From Gloeopeniophorella convolvens (taxonomy: Eukaryota; Basidiomycota; Agaricomycetes; Russulales): a DNA stretch of 64,000 bases. The translations under genes were made by a program, and so were the position numbers. The stretch spans positions 372,001 to 436,000 of the forward strand of contig WTXD01000002.1 in assembly GCA_022496205.1 (NCBI GenBank), given 5' to 3'. This document shows positions 12,365-24,411 of the stretch, piece by piece (position 1 is the first letter of the stretch; each line of letters begins with the position of its first letter). The notes beneath the pieces were generated by a model, which worked only from the letters and a program-made list of their open reading frames with translations, made no database searches and was not told where the DNA came from.

Positions 12365-12672
12365 CAACATGTACGATATCTAATGCAGCGTTTGAACGAC
12401 GGGAGCTAAGCTGATAGTCGAAGTCGAAGTTGGCGCTGAGCCGGTCAGACGCCGAAACCCGGAGCGAGGACAACTTGGCGCAGAACGCGGACCGGCTATG
12501 CTCCGGCCGTCTCGAGATGTGCAGGGAAGCGACTCGGATGCTCGACGGATTCCTGACCCGCCACTGGCTTGCGCCCAACCCCTACATTAAATTTGCGGGC
12601 AGCACCTTTCTCCAACGGTAAACCCACCAGGATCCTCCCTGCATCCACCAAACGCGCCGTTCCAGCCCTAAC
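12365..12672. other. IPK1-IVD intergenic region
   Basis: 308 bases holding the IPK1 3' end and the IVD promoter. A short open frame overlapping IVD is not protein-like. Nothing else seen. Confidence 0.4.
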
Positions 12673-14375
12673 ATGTCTCTCGCACGTTCCATACACGCCG
12701 CAAGTCGCTCCGTCCCCCGTCTCCGGCATGGCAGCCGGGCTGCTGTTTACATGACCGCTCGCCAAATGGCGTCTTTCTACAACACCGACATTGCGGGGCT
12801 TACGGAGGAGCAGGCGGAGGTGCGCGCCGCATGGCCTTGGAGGGAGCATGTCACTGACTCTGGATACCGCAAACCAGTTCCGAGGTGCCGTGAGCGAATT
12901 CGCCCAGCGCGAGCTTGCTCCGTTAGCAGCAGAAATTGACAAGACAAACACCGCGCCCATGGTACGCCATATACTGGGTTTGGTCGTGCAACACGCTCAA
13001 GGATGCTCGGCAGGGTATCTGGGAAAAGCTTGGAGACATGGGTCTACTCGGAGTCACTACGTCACCAAAGTACGGAGGGCTTGGATTGGGCTACTTCGAG
13101 CATCTCCTCGCAATGGAGGAGCTGTCCCGCGCCTCGGGCTCAGTCGCGCTTTCATACGGAGCGCATTCGAACCTGTGCGTGAACCAGATTCACAGACACG
13201 GGACAGAGGAACAGAAGACGAAGTACCTGCCCGACTTGATTGCTGGGAAGAAGGTTGGCAGCTTAGCCATGAGCGAGCCGGGCGCAGGCAGCGATGTTGT
13301 TAGCATGCAACTGCGGGCGGACAAGATTGATGGAGGCTGGAGGTTGAATGGAAACAAGTTCTGGTGAGTCTCTCAGTCGGGCTGTTGAATGCTCCGACTT
13401 TAACGCATTCAACGCGTTTAGGATTACGAATGGCCCGATCGCGTCAACCCTCGTTGTGTATGCCAAGACCGCGCCTGAGAAGGGATCGAAGGGAATCACA
13501 ACTTTCATTATCGAGAAGGGCTTCAAGGGGTTCTCGACGCATCAAAAACTGGACAAGGTTGGGATGCGGGGGAGCGACACCTGCGAGCTAGTCTTCGAGG
13601 ACTGCGAAGTTCCTGATGGTTAGTCACCCACGTTCATTATCCGGCACATATTAAAACAGTCTCATCCAGCGAATGTCCTGGGGAGCGTGAACAAGGGCGC
13701 TGCTGTTCTCATGTCTGGTTTAGACCTAGAGCGGTTGGTGCTCAGCGGTGGCCCGCTTGGGTGAGTAACACATGTTTCGATCCCTTCACGTGGACTGACA
13801 CCCAAGACAGGCTCATGCAGGCTGCGTTCGACTATGCCGTGGAGTACATACATGATCGTAAACAATTTGGGCAAGCAGTTGGGACCTTCCAATTGATGCA
13901 AGGTACGCACCAATATGGTAAAATTACCACGGAGCGGCTCTAATCCGTCGTATCTGTAGGCAAGATTGCTGACATGTACACAAAGCTCAATGCGAGCAGA
14001 TCGTACGTCTACGCGGTCGCGAGAGCGTGCGACCAAGGCCGCATCAGCCGAAAGGTGGGCTCCGGTGCCGTCGTCTGGCTGGCCACTAACCATATTCTCT
14101 CCTCATAAGGATTGCGCAGGGGCGATCTTATATTCTACAGAGAAGGCTATCGAGGTAGCTTTGGAGGGCATGCAATGCCTAGGCGGGAACGGATATATCA
14201 ATGGTAGAAAGGATTTTCCGCCTTCATGACGCTCGTTCGAGCTCAGTTTCCCTTTTTAGACTACCCCATGGGCAGGATCATGCGTGATTCGCGGCTCTAC
14301 GCCGTGGGAGCCGGTACTCAGGAGATCAGACGCATGCTGATCGGGCGCGAGTTTAACCAAGAGTTGTTAGCATAG
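12673..14375 (+). CDS. IVD: Isovaleryl-CoA dehydrogenase, mitochondrial
   Basis: FAD-dependent acyl-CoA dehydrogenase of leucine breakdown: isovaleryl-CoA to 3-methylcrotonyl-CoA, with electrons passed to ETF. An N-terminal Arg/Ser-rich leader ([16 protein letters not shown]) suggests mitochondrial import. Family motifs in order are [58 protein letters not shown], and [13 protein letters not shown], where the Glu matches the IVD-type catalytic base position. Next come [26 protein letters not shown], and [18 protein letters not shown] before the stop. About seven introns of 50-70 nt are needed. One follows EEQAE and another follows NTAPM. The IVD assignment over other acyl-CoA dehydrogenases rests mainly on the placement of the DLERLVL Glu. 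Confidence 0.93.
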
Positions 14376-15599
14376 TTCAGCACATGGTGACATCTTCTGC
14401 ATCCACACATCGTCTCGTTACACATCTCCACCGCATCATCAACAGGATTCAATTTTCACAATCAGTAATGGCCGAGGATTGGGCCGTCACGTGGTTTTGG
14501 GACTTTGTCGAGGTGAAAATCCCATTCTGACTCTCGCCGTCGGGAACACTATTATACGAGCCTTCGGTGAATGTTTCACCGGATCGGTACCGGTTTCTTG
14601 TGGGTCACGGTGCGGTAGGGTGCGGTGTGCGGACCTGTCAACGCACGGGAGACTGGTTATGTCACTAGTTCCGTGGGCACGGGCACTCATACCCTCCGAT
14701 TCGGATGTCTCCTAACTTGTCAGGGCAAAGTGCACCAAACGCAAGCATGACACAAGCACTGTGACGATCTCGAGAGGCTCCGTCGAAGCTCAGCACTCAG
14801 CACCGAGGCCCAAAGTGAGCGTTGCGTGTTTTATGCACCCAGATATGTCAGTACACTGACCGCTTGTTTGCAGACTCGAGTACTGACTTGGTTGTATGTG
14901 TGTTTACACGTTGAGAGCTTGCTGTCTTGGTCAAATGTTACGGTCATGCGATGCACGGGCCAAGGCATAAATCAAGGGGTAGATCCTGGAAGATCTCGTA
15001 TCAAATACTTGAGCCAAGCTTTGGCTTCTCAAATCACCAATCAGACACGCTGTACCGGGATGCGATAGCCCCGATCTCGAGAGCGAACCAGTAAAATAGG
15101 GATCTGATCCCAGCTGAGAGCCCTCTGACATCTGGATCTTGCCGAAGATCCTGAAAAAGTCGGCCGCACGGAGTGCTCAGTCCGAAGCTCACTAGAATCT
15201 AGATCCCAAAAAAGTCGGCAACGAGGCTACCAGCCTCCTTCATGATACAGTCATCTCTGCGCAACCTGTATGACTCCGCCACGAGCCTGGCTGCGATTTG
15301 AATTATTGGTCTGGGTTCAAATAGAGCCCCTTGGCTTGCCCGACGTCGGTCTTGCTGAGATCTCTCACCACCACGCCGCTGTCCTCATGCACTTATCGTC
15401 ACCCCTTGAATTTGACAACCTTGGAGTGCTTTATAATGCGCGCTCCCCCTCGCTTGAAACATTCGGCGGGCACTGCTCTGGACACGACGCTGCTCAGGTA
15501 AGCCCTCTCCCATCTCGTGCCCGGGCTCCATCACTCATCAGATGTCCTTGGTACTTAAAGGAGAAACTTGCGCTGAGCGAACAGGATCCCAAGTCCTCA
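14376..15599. other. 1.2-kb intergenic region upstream of the Zn2Cys6 gene
   Basis: No gene recognised. It contains a short direct repeat (see separate entry) and a TATA-like TTATAAT at about 15431. Open frames here are short and unlike any family. Confidence 0.45.
15146..15219. repeat. imperfect 19-bp direct repeat containing AAAAAGTCGGC
   Basis: Two copies, 15146-15164 and 15201-15219, agree at 17 of 19 positions and share AGATCC and AAAAAGTCGGC. They are about 400 bases upstream of the Zn2Cys6 factor. The CGG triplet is the half-site type recognised by this class of factor, so they might be regulatory, which is inference. Confidence 0.5.
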
Positions 15600-16884
15600 A
15601 TGCATGCGTCTATGTCCAGCGAGGCCCTAGGATATTGTGGCGCCACAATGATTCACAGCGACGATCGACAGCCACGCCTCGTTCCAACCTACGGCAGCTG
15701 GCGGCTGCCAAATCCTGATCAGCAGTTTCTGCGAGCATTGGCTCTCTCCCCACGCCAACGGACTCTACAGGCTTGCGATAAATGCAGAACGCGTAAGATC
15801 CGGGTGCGTTAATACGTATCTCAGCGCATACATACTCGATGCTGACTCGCCTCGCAGTGTTCTGGGGACCGTCCATCCTGCGAACGGTGTTCTGCCCGCG
15901 GACTGGCATGCCGTTACGCTTCAGACCAGGAAGTCCGCGCGAGGAAAAAGGACAGCCGGCAGCGTACGCGCGATCCTTCGGCGGAGTCATCTGTCGAAGC
16001 CAGGTCTCCTGCGAGAGTGCACACCACCTCCATCCTGTCATCCCGGCGTTGCATCGTTCTCAGACTGCGTCTGGGGACCACAAAGGAATAAGCGTGGCAG
16101 GCCCCAGCAGACTGCACCCAGTTGGTGTGTCTCGTGTTGCCCCTTCCCCTCCTGCGCCGACCTCTGGCCTAGCGTTGCTCGAAGGCAGGCATGCAGAGCT
16201 GGATCAACTTGCCTCTGTATTTTCAGATAGCCAAAGCCAGGAGATATCCCTTTCCGCATCCCCGTTCCCGCCGACAATGTTCGAGCAATACATGCGCGGA
16301 AGTGACTCTAGGTGGGGGGCGAGAGCAACCAGAGCGAAGGGTACGTCCGTCGTTTCTGCAGTGGATGACGCGGACGACTGACGAATTATTGCAGCAACCA
16401 ACTTTATTCTGCCGTACCCTTGCGTGTTGTCGATTCCAACGTCGCATTCTACCAAGATACCGTCTTCCAAGAGCTGCGGGACTCATCTCCTCCCTCGCCT
16501 GGCATGTTCCCGACCCACGCCTACCAGGTCTCATTCTCCCCTCCCCGTTCTTCTGCCTCACCCCAAGCTTCGCATCCCGCCTCAGATTGCGAGATACCAC
16601 TCCCCCGTTACAATCACTCAGCACACCTCATAGATCCTTTCCAAGGGATAGAATACATTTCAGACACAAGCTGTGTTCACGACTTAGACTCTGAAAGCAA
16701 CCTCGTTGCGCCTGAAAGGAGCTCGTTCCCGGAACTTGCGGCGCTACGCATGGCCACAGATCACACAATCCAACCAGAAGGTTGGACAGGCGCACACTTG
16801 ACGTCATCCCTTCCATACGCGTGTCCTCCCGACACCGTTTCAGAGCACCGGATCCCCTCCAGTTGCTCTTACCCCACCACATAG
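15600..16884 (+). CDS. Zn(II)2Cys6 fungal transcription factor (small)
   Basis: The zinc cluster is complete once an intron is removed: ACDKCRTRKIR then CSGDRPSCERCSARGLACRY. This has the exact CX2CX6CX6CX2CX6C spacing, with the intron (about 15804-15858) falling between the second and third Cys. The MHASMSS start places the cluster near residue 60. Downstream residues are Ser/Pro-rich without a recognisable fungal_trans middle domain, ending at 16884. Two further introns are needed. One is near 16020-16066 and one near 16310-16393, and their junctions are ambiguous. The predicted product is about 350-390 residues. It presumably binds CGG-containing promoter sites in the nucleus, with targets unknown. 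A longer N-terminus from an upstream ATG cannot be excluded. Confidence 0.75.
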
Positions 16885-17583
16885 ACGCCGGATTTCTATA
16901 TACCCCAGGTGACTTCTCGAGGCGCTGGGCGGATTCAGCCCTTTGAGTATCTACACCATCTCTTGGATCCGGATCATTGTTTTTTGCATGTATGGGCAGT
17001 GCGCGGCTATTGATTCGGTATTGTAGCACCTTTCTGTACTTCCACCACGCTCGATGCGGCCAAGGGCCCTGACATCGGGGGCAGCCAAAGCACATACAGC
17101 ACTCCACATCCTTTGTGTTGTGGTAGTATCACAGTAGTTTGAGTCGCGTTCGGGCGGTACCACTCCTGCGGCACACGCGCGCAACACACATGAGTCCTCC
17201 GATGCAATCCCCCAAGCGCCCAGTACCAGGACGGGCCAGGACCCGCGCCGAGCACTGGCAGCTGATCATACGGGTTCTAAGACTTGTCCCATTGTGTGGA
17301 AATGGTCAATCCTAAGGCTATCGGGCGACGCGATCACTGTAGATTTGCTACACGTGCCGCGCGCACTGTGTGCTCGACCGGTTTGGCGGAACCCGGATCT
17401 TGCGGGGGCGACTCGTACATAACGAGCGCCCGCCACCGAGCGAAGCGCGCCAGCTCAGCCTCAGCCGGCCGTATAAAATACACAACCCCACACAGCGATA
17501 AGACGCTAAGTCCCCTCACATCAGAAATCAACTCGACCCGCGACCAGAAACATCTATCTCGCTCGTAGCTGCTTCACCTGAAC
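16885..17583. other. intergenic region with arginase promoter
   Basis: 699 bases with no supported gene. The right part carries the arginase TATA box. The remainder shows nothing I recognise. Confidence 0.45.
17472..17477 (+). promoter_or_regulatory. TATA box of arginase
   Basis: TATAAA about 110 bases before the arginase ATG, in a C/A-rich leader. Position and sequence suit a core promoter with a 5' untranslated region of about 80 nt. Confidence 0.55.
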
Positions 17584-18950
17584 ATGCCTCAAAAACTGAA
17601 GTTTATTGCTGAGCCCAGGACGGTTTCGGTAAGCGAGGATTCGCGTTATCTTATCCATAGCCACAAATTGACGCGTATACTGCTGACAGATTGTGGGATG
17701 CCCATTCAGGTCAGTCATCGTGGTCTCGAGGGCAGGCGGTGCTTCGCGCTAACACCAGTTCCTTGAACTGTGTAGTGGTGGACAGGTGCGACATCGATAT
17801 CTCTTGCAATTTTTGCAAACCCTTGATTGACAGCGTTGCAGCATAGGCTCGGCGTCGATAAGGGCCCGATCCATCTGGTGAACGCCGGTCTCATTGATCA
17901 GCTGAAGGAGTTGGAATGGGTCGTGGAGTTCGACGGGCACCATCAGTTCGAGGAGATTTCTGCTGAGAATGATCCGCCCATTGGGAAGCTCTTGAACCCG
18001 AGGCTCGTTTCCAAGGTCACCGAGGCGGTCGCGCAAGCCGTCGGTGACCACGCGAGGAAGGGGTCTCTGCCGCTCACCCTCGGGGGCGACCACTCCCTTG
18101 CCATGGGCACTATCGCCGGGACGCTCTCGTAAGTGCTGCCCTACCCTTGTCCAATACTCCTTGTGAACGTCGGGTATAGGAGGTACCCTGACGCGTGCGT
18201 CATCTGGATTGACGCGCATGCGGACATCAACACCCCGCTGACCACCGATTCAGGTGCGCAGCTTCCGGAGTTGGCATACGCGCTTCTCACCTAACGACTC
18301 GGCTGCAGGGAATATCCATGGCATGCCCTTAGCCTTCCTGACGTCGTTGGCCGGCTCATCTTCTCTCGGGGCTACCACGAATGATAACTCCACACCGTTC
18401 GCCTGGCTCGACTCCGTCCATCTGCCCCCGTCACGCCTTGCGTACATCGGTCTTCGGGACATCGACCGGGGAGAGAAGGCGATTCTCCGGGAGCACAACA
18501 TTGCTGCGTTCTCGATGCACGAGGTAGATCGATACGGGATAGGGCAGGTAGTCGAGATGGCGCTGGACCGGGTTAACCCGGACAGGTCGAAGCCCATTCA
18601 CCTGAGCTTCGACGTAGACGCCCTCGACCCTAGCGTTGCTCCGAGCACGGGCACACCAGTCCGGGGAGGTCTCACGTTCAGAGAAGGTCATTATATCTGC
18701 GAGCGGTTGTTCGAGACGGGTCTTCTTGTCGCCTTTGACCTGATGGTGCGTTAATTTTGCGGGCCGGACATCGATGGGTCGTTCATTTCGCACTAGGAGG
18801 TGAATCCGTCGTTGAAGGAGGAGTCCGATGCACAACAGACGGTTGCTGTGGGATGCTCCCTCGTTCGTGCAGCGCTTGGTGAGTCTGAAGCTCTAGCTGG
18901 CGCCAATCGACGTCATTACTCACTTTATGTCAGGCGAAACACTGCTTTGA
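17584..18950 (+). CDS. CAR1: Arginase
   Basis: Mn-dependent hydrolase of L-arginine to ornithine and urea. The start is [15 protein letters not shown]. Spliced exons give [69 protein letters not shown] and [13 protein letters not shown]. These include the metal-binding His and Asp residues of the family (GGDHS, DAHAD, DVDALD). The tail runs ...[12 protein letters not shown] after a last intron, stop at 18948-18950. SGGQ is assembled from a 10-nt micro-exon at 17776-17785 between two introns, which is needed to keep frame. Total about 320 residues, typical for arginase. Agmatinase or formiminoglutamase are less likely given the VGCPFSGGQ and DVDALDP pattern. Confidence 0.95.
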
Positions 18951-19303
18951 AGTCACAGGGGAGATGTCAATTAGATGAGGCGAAATGAGCGTGTGTCTAT
19001 AATCGGTACATAGCTTTTGCCTCGCGCTCTATCACAGGACGGCGTTGGAAGACCTCGTGATCATTCGGAGCCAATGAGGAGCGGGAGATGTATATTTAGA
19101 TCAGAGTCGTTAAGGGCAGAAGTGACAGAAGCAACGTTAGCGAATCATCACTGCATCACCATCTACATCAGCACCGTTTGTTGGACGCCCGCTGTTCGTT
19201 GGCTAGATTACTCCTTGAGCCTTGTAGTGCTAGGGCTTCACCCCCCCTCTTATAAACTCCGTCGCCCATCGCCTTTACCTGCTCAACCTTACGACCGTCC
19301 ACC
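18951..19303. other. arginase-aminotransferase intergenic region
   Basis: 353 bases with the aminotransferase TATA box (TATAAA at 19251-19256, about 50 bases before the ATG) preceded by a C-run and a CT-rich tract. Nothing else identified. Confidence 0.5.
19251..19256 (+). promoter_or_regulatory. TATA box of the aminotransferase gene
   Basis: TATAAA 48-53 bases before the ATG at 19304, just after a C7 run. The spacing is short but usable for a compact fungal promoter. Confidence 0.5.
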
Positions 19304-21636
19304 ATGTCTCTTCCCCCCAGTGCTCGACCCTCGCGCGCCCCTTCACGTGTGGGTACCCCTCTTCACTTCAGAGATGTCGTACGTCACCCAATCCAGTGGA
19401 TACATCGCCACGAATCCCCTGTAATATCAGATGTTGACTGCTGCGACGCATTGTAACACCCCTGCGTTCCGCCCACTCTCCAGGTCCTCGACGTCATGAA
19501 ACAGTACAAGCATGAGGATGACTCTGAGGCCCACCAAGTCACGCCCTCTTCCTGCTCTAGACCGTACACTCCCTCATATCATCGAACATAGATCTATCGT
19601 CAATCAGCCGGTCACAAAGTGAAGCATGTCGTCCTCCCGCAGACCATCAATCCCGTTAGTGTTTTCTTGCGTCTAGTCACCTCCTACTCGTTCTTACCGT
19701 TCGCTGCGACAGGACGAGGAGACTGTCCCGGGGATTCAGCATCCTGGCTCCACTGGTGTCATCTACTGTTCCGATCGCGCACAGGCCAACGGCTTCAATT
19801 ATGCCTCTTCGCATGAATGGTCCAACTTGGGCCAAGGTGCCCCGGAGGTCGGCCCGATTCCTGACGCACTCGACCGGCCCACCAAGATCGAATACGACTA
19901 TGACACGCTCGAGTATGCTCCTACCACTGGAGTAAAGAGTACGCACGATCCGATAATGCTTGCGGGAAGCGTTTGGTGACCTAGGGCTGCAGAGTTGCGC
20001 GAGGCCGTCGCCAATCTCTACAACGTGACTTACAGGGAAGGCAAGGAGTCTCAGTACACCTTTGAGAACGTTTGCATCGTCCCTGGTGGTCGCGCCGGCC
20101 TTTCCCGTGTCGCGGCTGTTATTGGCGATGTCTACTGTGTGAGTTGATTGACTTCCCTAATATAGCCATGCTCTGATGCGCTCTGTGCAGTCTTACCAGA
20201 TTCCAGATTACACGGCTTACGACCAGATGCTGTCTGCTTTCAAGCGACTTGTTCCAGTTCCTACCGCGTAAGGCACCTGTGATAACGCTGCGATACATGC
20301 GTTGACGTTCTCTACGTGTAGTTTGGAGCCTGAGGTAATTCCTTTGGTTCTATTGAAGCCATAGCCAACGCACGATCCCTAGAACCACTACAACTTAGAT
20401 TTAGATCAAGTCAAGGTACGTCTCGGGTTGGCTTACTTCGTCTGTACGGTCTCTGGAACGATTATCCTCGTTCCTGCAGAAAGATATCCGGACTCAAGGA
20501 CTGGCCGTGATCATTGCTTCCAATCCCAGGAACCCTACCGGACAGGTCATCCAGTACGTCAATTGTAGTTGAACGAGGATGTCCCGTTGAACCTGTCGCT
20601 ATAGGGGAAATGACCTGAAGGAGCTCGTTGATGTCGGTCGCGAGAGCAGTACCACTGTTATCCTTGATGAGGTAAGCGGGCGCCAGGTTGGACCTGCGCC
20701 GTGATCACAATTCTGGGACAGTTCTACTCGTGGTACATCTACCACGACGACGAGAAGGACTTCGGCAAGTCCATCTCTTCTGCAGCATATGTGGAAGACG
20801 TCAACAAGGATTCCGTCGTCATTGTTGACGGCCTTACGAAGGTATGAGCAACCCAGTTGAGCCTGACTACTCTCAACTGATCGTGCTAAGAACTGGCGAC
20901 TTCCCGGCTGGCGTGTCTGCTGGGTAGTTGGTCCTAAGAACCTGATCACTGCCTTGTCCCAGTCAGGTATGTAAAGTGCGACGACGCATGTCTTGAGCCA
21001 GATGAATTGAGCATCTTCTTAGGCTCCTTCCTGGATGGTGGTGCCAACCACCCGTAAGTGAAGTTCCATATCTCGGAGGGAGTCGCGTTCTCACTGTCTC
21101 TACTTCCAGCCTCCAGCTGGCGGCAATCCCGCTCCTGGACCCTCAGCATGTCCTGAGCGAGAGGATTGCTCTCCAGAAGCACTTCAAGATGAAGCGTGAC
21201 CACGTCCTCAAGCGCCTGAAGGCCATTGGACTCGAAGTCAAGATCCCGCCTGTCGCAACCTTCTACATCTGGCTGAACCTGGAGAACCTTCCTGACCCCA
21301 TCAACAACGGTCTGACTTTCTTTGAGGAGCTGCTGAAGGAGAAGACGATCGTCATTCCTGGCATCTTCTTCGATATCAACCCCTCCCACCGCAGGAATCT
21401 CTTCAGCTCCCCGTGCCATCACTTCGTCAGGCTGTCGTTTGGACCGCCGCTTGAGGACCTTGACAAAGGTACGAGTAGCCGATTGCGCCGCGGATTGTGT
21501 GCTGAGATATATCGCGATAGGCATCGACGCCATGGCACGCGTGTTGCGTAAGGCTAAGAAGGAGGGCATGCGCGTGTTTGGTCACAACTACAGGAAGAGC
21601 ATTGAGGGCCCTGCAAGCCTGGGTACACAGGTGTAA
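19304..21636 (+). CDS. PLP-dependent class I/II aminotransferase
   Basis: Fold-type I aminotransferase related to aspartate/aromatic aminotransferases; the substrate is not assignable. The gene is cut by about a dozen short introns. Motifs in exon order are VPGIQHPGSTGVIYCSD, VPGGRAGLSRVAAVIG (cofactor phosphate region), SYQIPDYTAYDQM, and IIASNPRNPTGQ with the PLP-contacting Asn. Then come VILDEFYSWYIY, VDGLTK-NWRLPGWRVCW (Lys forming the internal aldimine, at an exon end near 20841), SFLDGGANHPLQLAAIPLL and HFVRLSFGP with the carboxylate-binding Arg. The C-terminus is ...EGPASLGTQV. The start MSLPPSARPSR splices in frame to VLDVMKQYKHED. The next junction, before HVVLPQTINP, is weak, so the first 80 or so residues are uncertain. 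The product is probably cytosolic, since no clear organelle signal is seen. Confidence 0.88.
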
Positions 21637-21847
21637 GCAAACACGACAGTAGACGTAGACAGCCATTTTCAGAAGCTTGTGTATGTTCGTTCATGAGGAG
21701 GCAGCGCGGGTGTAAAATGATATTGTGTAACGAGATTCGCGGACCATCTGAACCAAGCACCTGTGCCCTTCGAGTAGCAGCGGGGTGACGACTTCAATGG
21801 GATAGATGGTGCACACGCTGCAAAGTGTGGTAGAGTACGGTCAACGA

Positions 21848-24411
21848 TCACCCCGAAGGGTCAAAGGGAACAAATGCGGTTTTGAATGCGAGGACGTCGG
21901 CTTTGTCGTCCTCCTCAGACTGCAGGCAAGCCTTCCAGTCCACGCGCTCATCCATCTTCAGCAGCGAGGCAAGCACTTTTCTGGGGTACTTTCGTCAGCA
22001 AGAACAAGGCCTATGGTGAGGCGCCTCGCGTACCTGCCGAACTGTATACTGAACGGCACTCCGTCGCGCATCCAGTGTACGAGTCTGCGCCCGTCGGGCA
22101 GTTCTGCCCGGAAATAGCTCCCTGCATCCTCACCCCTGAGAGGTGCGCCGGCGTCCTCAGATTCGAACTCGATACCCTGTATGGCGCCTGCGTCCCTAAA
22201 CGCCGACTCGACCTTATCCTTGAGGGATAACGGCACAGGCACGGCCTGTATATGCGCGTGTCCGCCCTTGGCCGAGATACGGCCGACCTCAAAGAAAACA
22301 GCCGTTGCGCCGTGTTTAGCATACAGAGCGCGCAGGGCAGCCTGGAACCTGAGACAAGTAGAGTTCAGTATGCAGTTTATTTATTCGGCGTCTGCAAGGG
22401 ACGTACTTGCTGCACTCGCCGAGGACCGGGACACGCAGGTCGCTCGGGATCGTGCTGAGTGTCGCAAAATGTGCGATGGGTACAATCAGCACATGCCCCC
22501 CGCCGGGCACTTTGGGCACCTCCGCGTCCTTGTATTGGTCTGCGTTGCTCGTCGGGGCTAGCTGGCCTTTCGGCAGCGTGACATAGCACTCGCTGCCGAT
22601 GGCAACGATGAGGTGCTTTGCGAGGGCCGGATTGGACAAGCAGAACCAGCATTCGTCAGGACCGATTTCGCGCGGAGGGCCGCGACGGCGATCGCCACCG
22701 TGGTGGTTTGCGCCACGCCTGTCCTGTACAGTTGGGCAATCTTCGATATAGTGAAGCTCGCTGCCACAGGCACGGCAGTTGTAACCCTCCCGCGGCTTAC
22801 GGCCGCCTGTGTCCCCGACGGCGTGCCGGGTTGGGCAATCGCGCACAAAGTGACCGGGCTGTCAGGTCCGTGTCAAAAAAAATAAGGTGAAGAAAGATGG
22901 CGCCTCGCCCTCACGTTGTTACAGATCTTGCAGATGTAGCTGTCTGGCGGCTTTGTCCGATCAGGGCACTCGTTAATGAAATGCTGGCGCAGGTTAGGTC
23001 ATTAAGGATGTCCAAAATATTGGAGACATGACACACATCTGTACCGTCACATATCTTACAGCGATATCCTGGAGGTGGCTTGCCTTGTTCTCCCCCTGTA
23101 CAAGGTACGGCCCTCAGTCCTAGGCTTTATTTAGAACCGGAGACCAGGATACTCGCCTGTTCGACTGCGCTTCCCTGGGCGTTGCACGTTTCCCCATCTG
23201 AAATTCTCTCCTTCCGCATCCTCGGAAGGGCGTTTGTGTGAGAGCGAAGAACTTTCTGTGAAGGGATTGGAAGTTGCGTTAGCAGGCCGCGGAAGTGGTG
23301 GCGCGCCCTGAAATTGCGTCGTGATTGAGAATGCGTAGAACCACTGCTCGGTGATTAGAAAATTTGTTGAACTTGAACAGGGGTCACTAGGTCACTCACG
23401 CGCTGCTTCTTCCCACCGCTCGGCTCTCCGCCGAATGCCCCCAGGCCTACGAACCTCGAGACTCGGCCAGCTTCATCTGCCCACGTGAACGGCTCTCTCT
23501 CCCAGAAGCTCGGAGGAGCGCCTCCGCCGCTGGCAAAAATGTACCTCGGCTTTGTTTTCCCAACGACCTCATCGACTGGAGGAGACCCGACGCCAGAAAG
23601 TTCGGGTGAGGGGAGCGGCACGGAGGAGAAACCAGTGACGACGGATGGCCAGTCATGGGTGATAAGTATATCAACCAGGGACGAAGAACTCGCAGAAGTC
23701 ATGATAGAAGCAAGTGAGGAGCCCCTGGGCGCAGAAGATGAGACTGTGTTGGAGAGCAATTTTGAGACAGTTTGTGACGTGAAGTACGGGGACGAGAAAC
23801 CCTGTGGGATATGAGTGTTCACGAAAGCTTCCAGGCATGTGCGTGCATACATGTGGGATTTCCGATCCGTTGTATATCTCAGGTTTGTATGTTCCACCCA
23901 GACAGGCAATTCGGAGTCCCTCTGCCGTTGTCAACGTTGCTGACTTGGCTAAGGCCATCAATCAGCCTGCGGGACTTAGATACCAGGGAGTGCCCGACTC
24001 ACTGAACAGGAACACATTCTTGCAGATCTCTCCGTTCGTTTTCGAATATTGCTCGATGACTACTTGAGGCAGTGGATGTTCGCCTTGCATCACATAGCAA
24101 GGGAGTGGGGCTTTGACATGCTCGAATCAATTACACTCGCGTTGCGAATCTGCCACCCACCTTGCAACTCCCCTTGCAAGAGTTTCCCAGCGTCCCCCGC
24201 ATCACCACCCTCCGATGTGGGACCAAAGAAGTCGCCAACGCACAGTACTAGGTCAAAAGGCCCATGCTTTTTATGGATGGCTTGTATTTTGTCGAACAGT
24301 GCACGAATCGAGCCCAATGCTGATCCTACAGTGAGACTGGTGTTTGTCAATGATACAAAAGGGTTGCACAAGGGCATTTGCTTACATTTTGAGAGTTGGA
24401 GACGATGCCAT
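21848..24411 (-). CDS. DRN1: DRN1/CWF19L1-like protein (metallophosphatase-like, zinc knuckles, CwfJ domains)
   Basis: Homologue of the lariat-debranching-associated protein Drn1/CWF19L1 linked to spliceosome disassembly. Starting at 24411, a short first exon (MASSPTLK) joins to ILTVGSALGSIRALFDKI and DLVLCVGDFFGP, the family's calcineurin-like N-domain. The middle region contains CCHC-type knuckles, CKICD..., YICKICNN and YNCRACGSELHYIEDC, separated by introns. The first C-terminal CwfJ domain starts CWFCLSNPALAKHLIVAIG and contains GHVLIVPIAHFATLS. The second ends with DWKACLQSEEDDKADVL and FKTAFVPFDPSG before the stop at 21848. Length is about 650-700 residues. The zinc knuckles between the N-domain and the CwfJ domains suggest direct RNA contact (inference). 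Confidence 0.88.
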
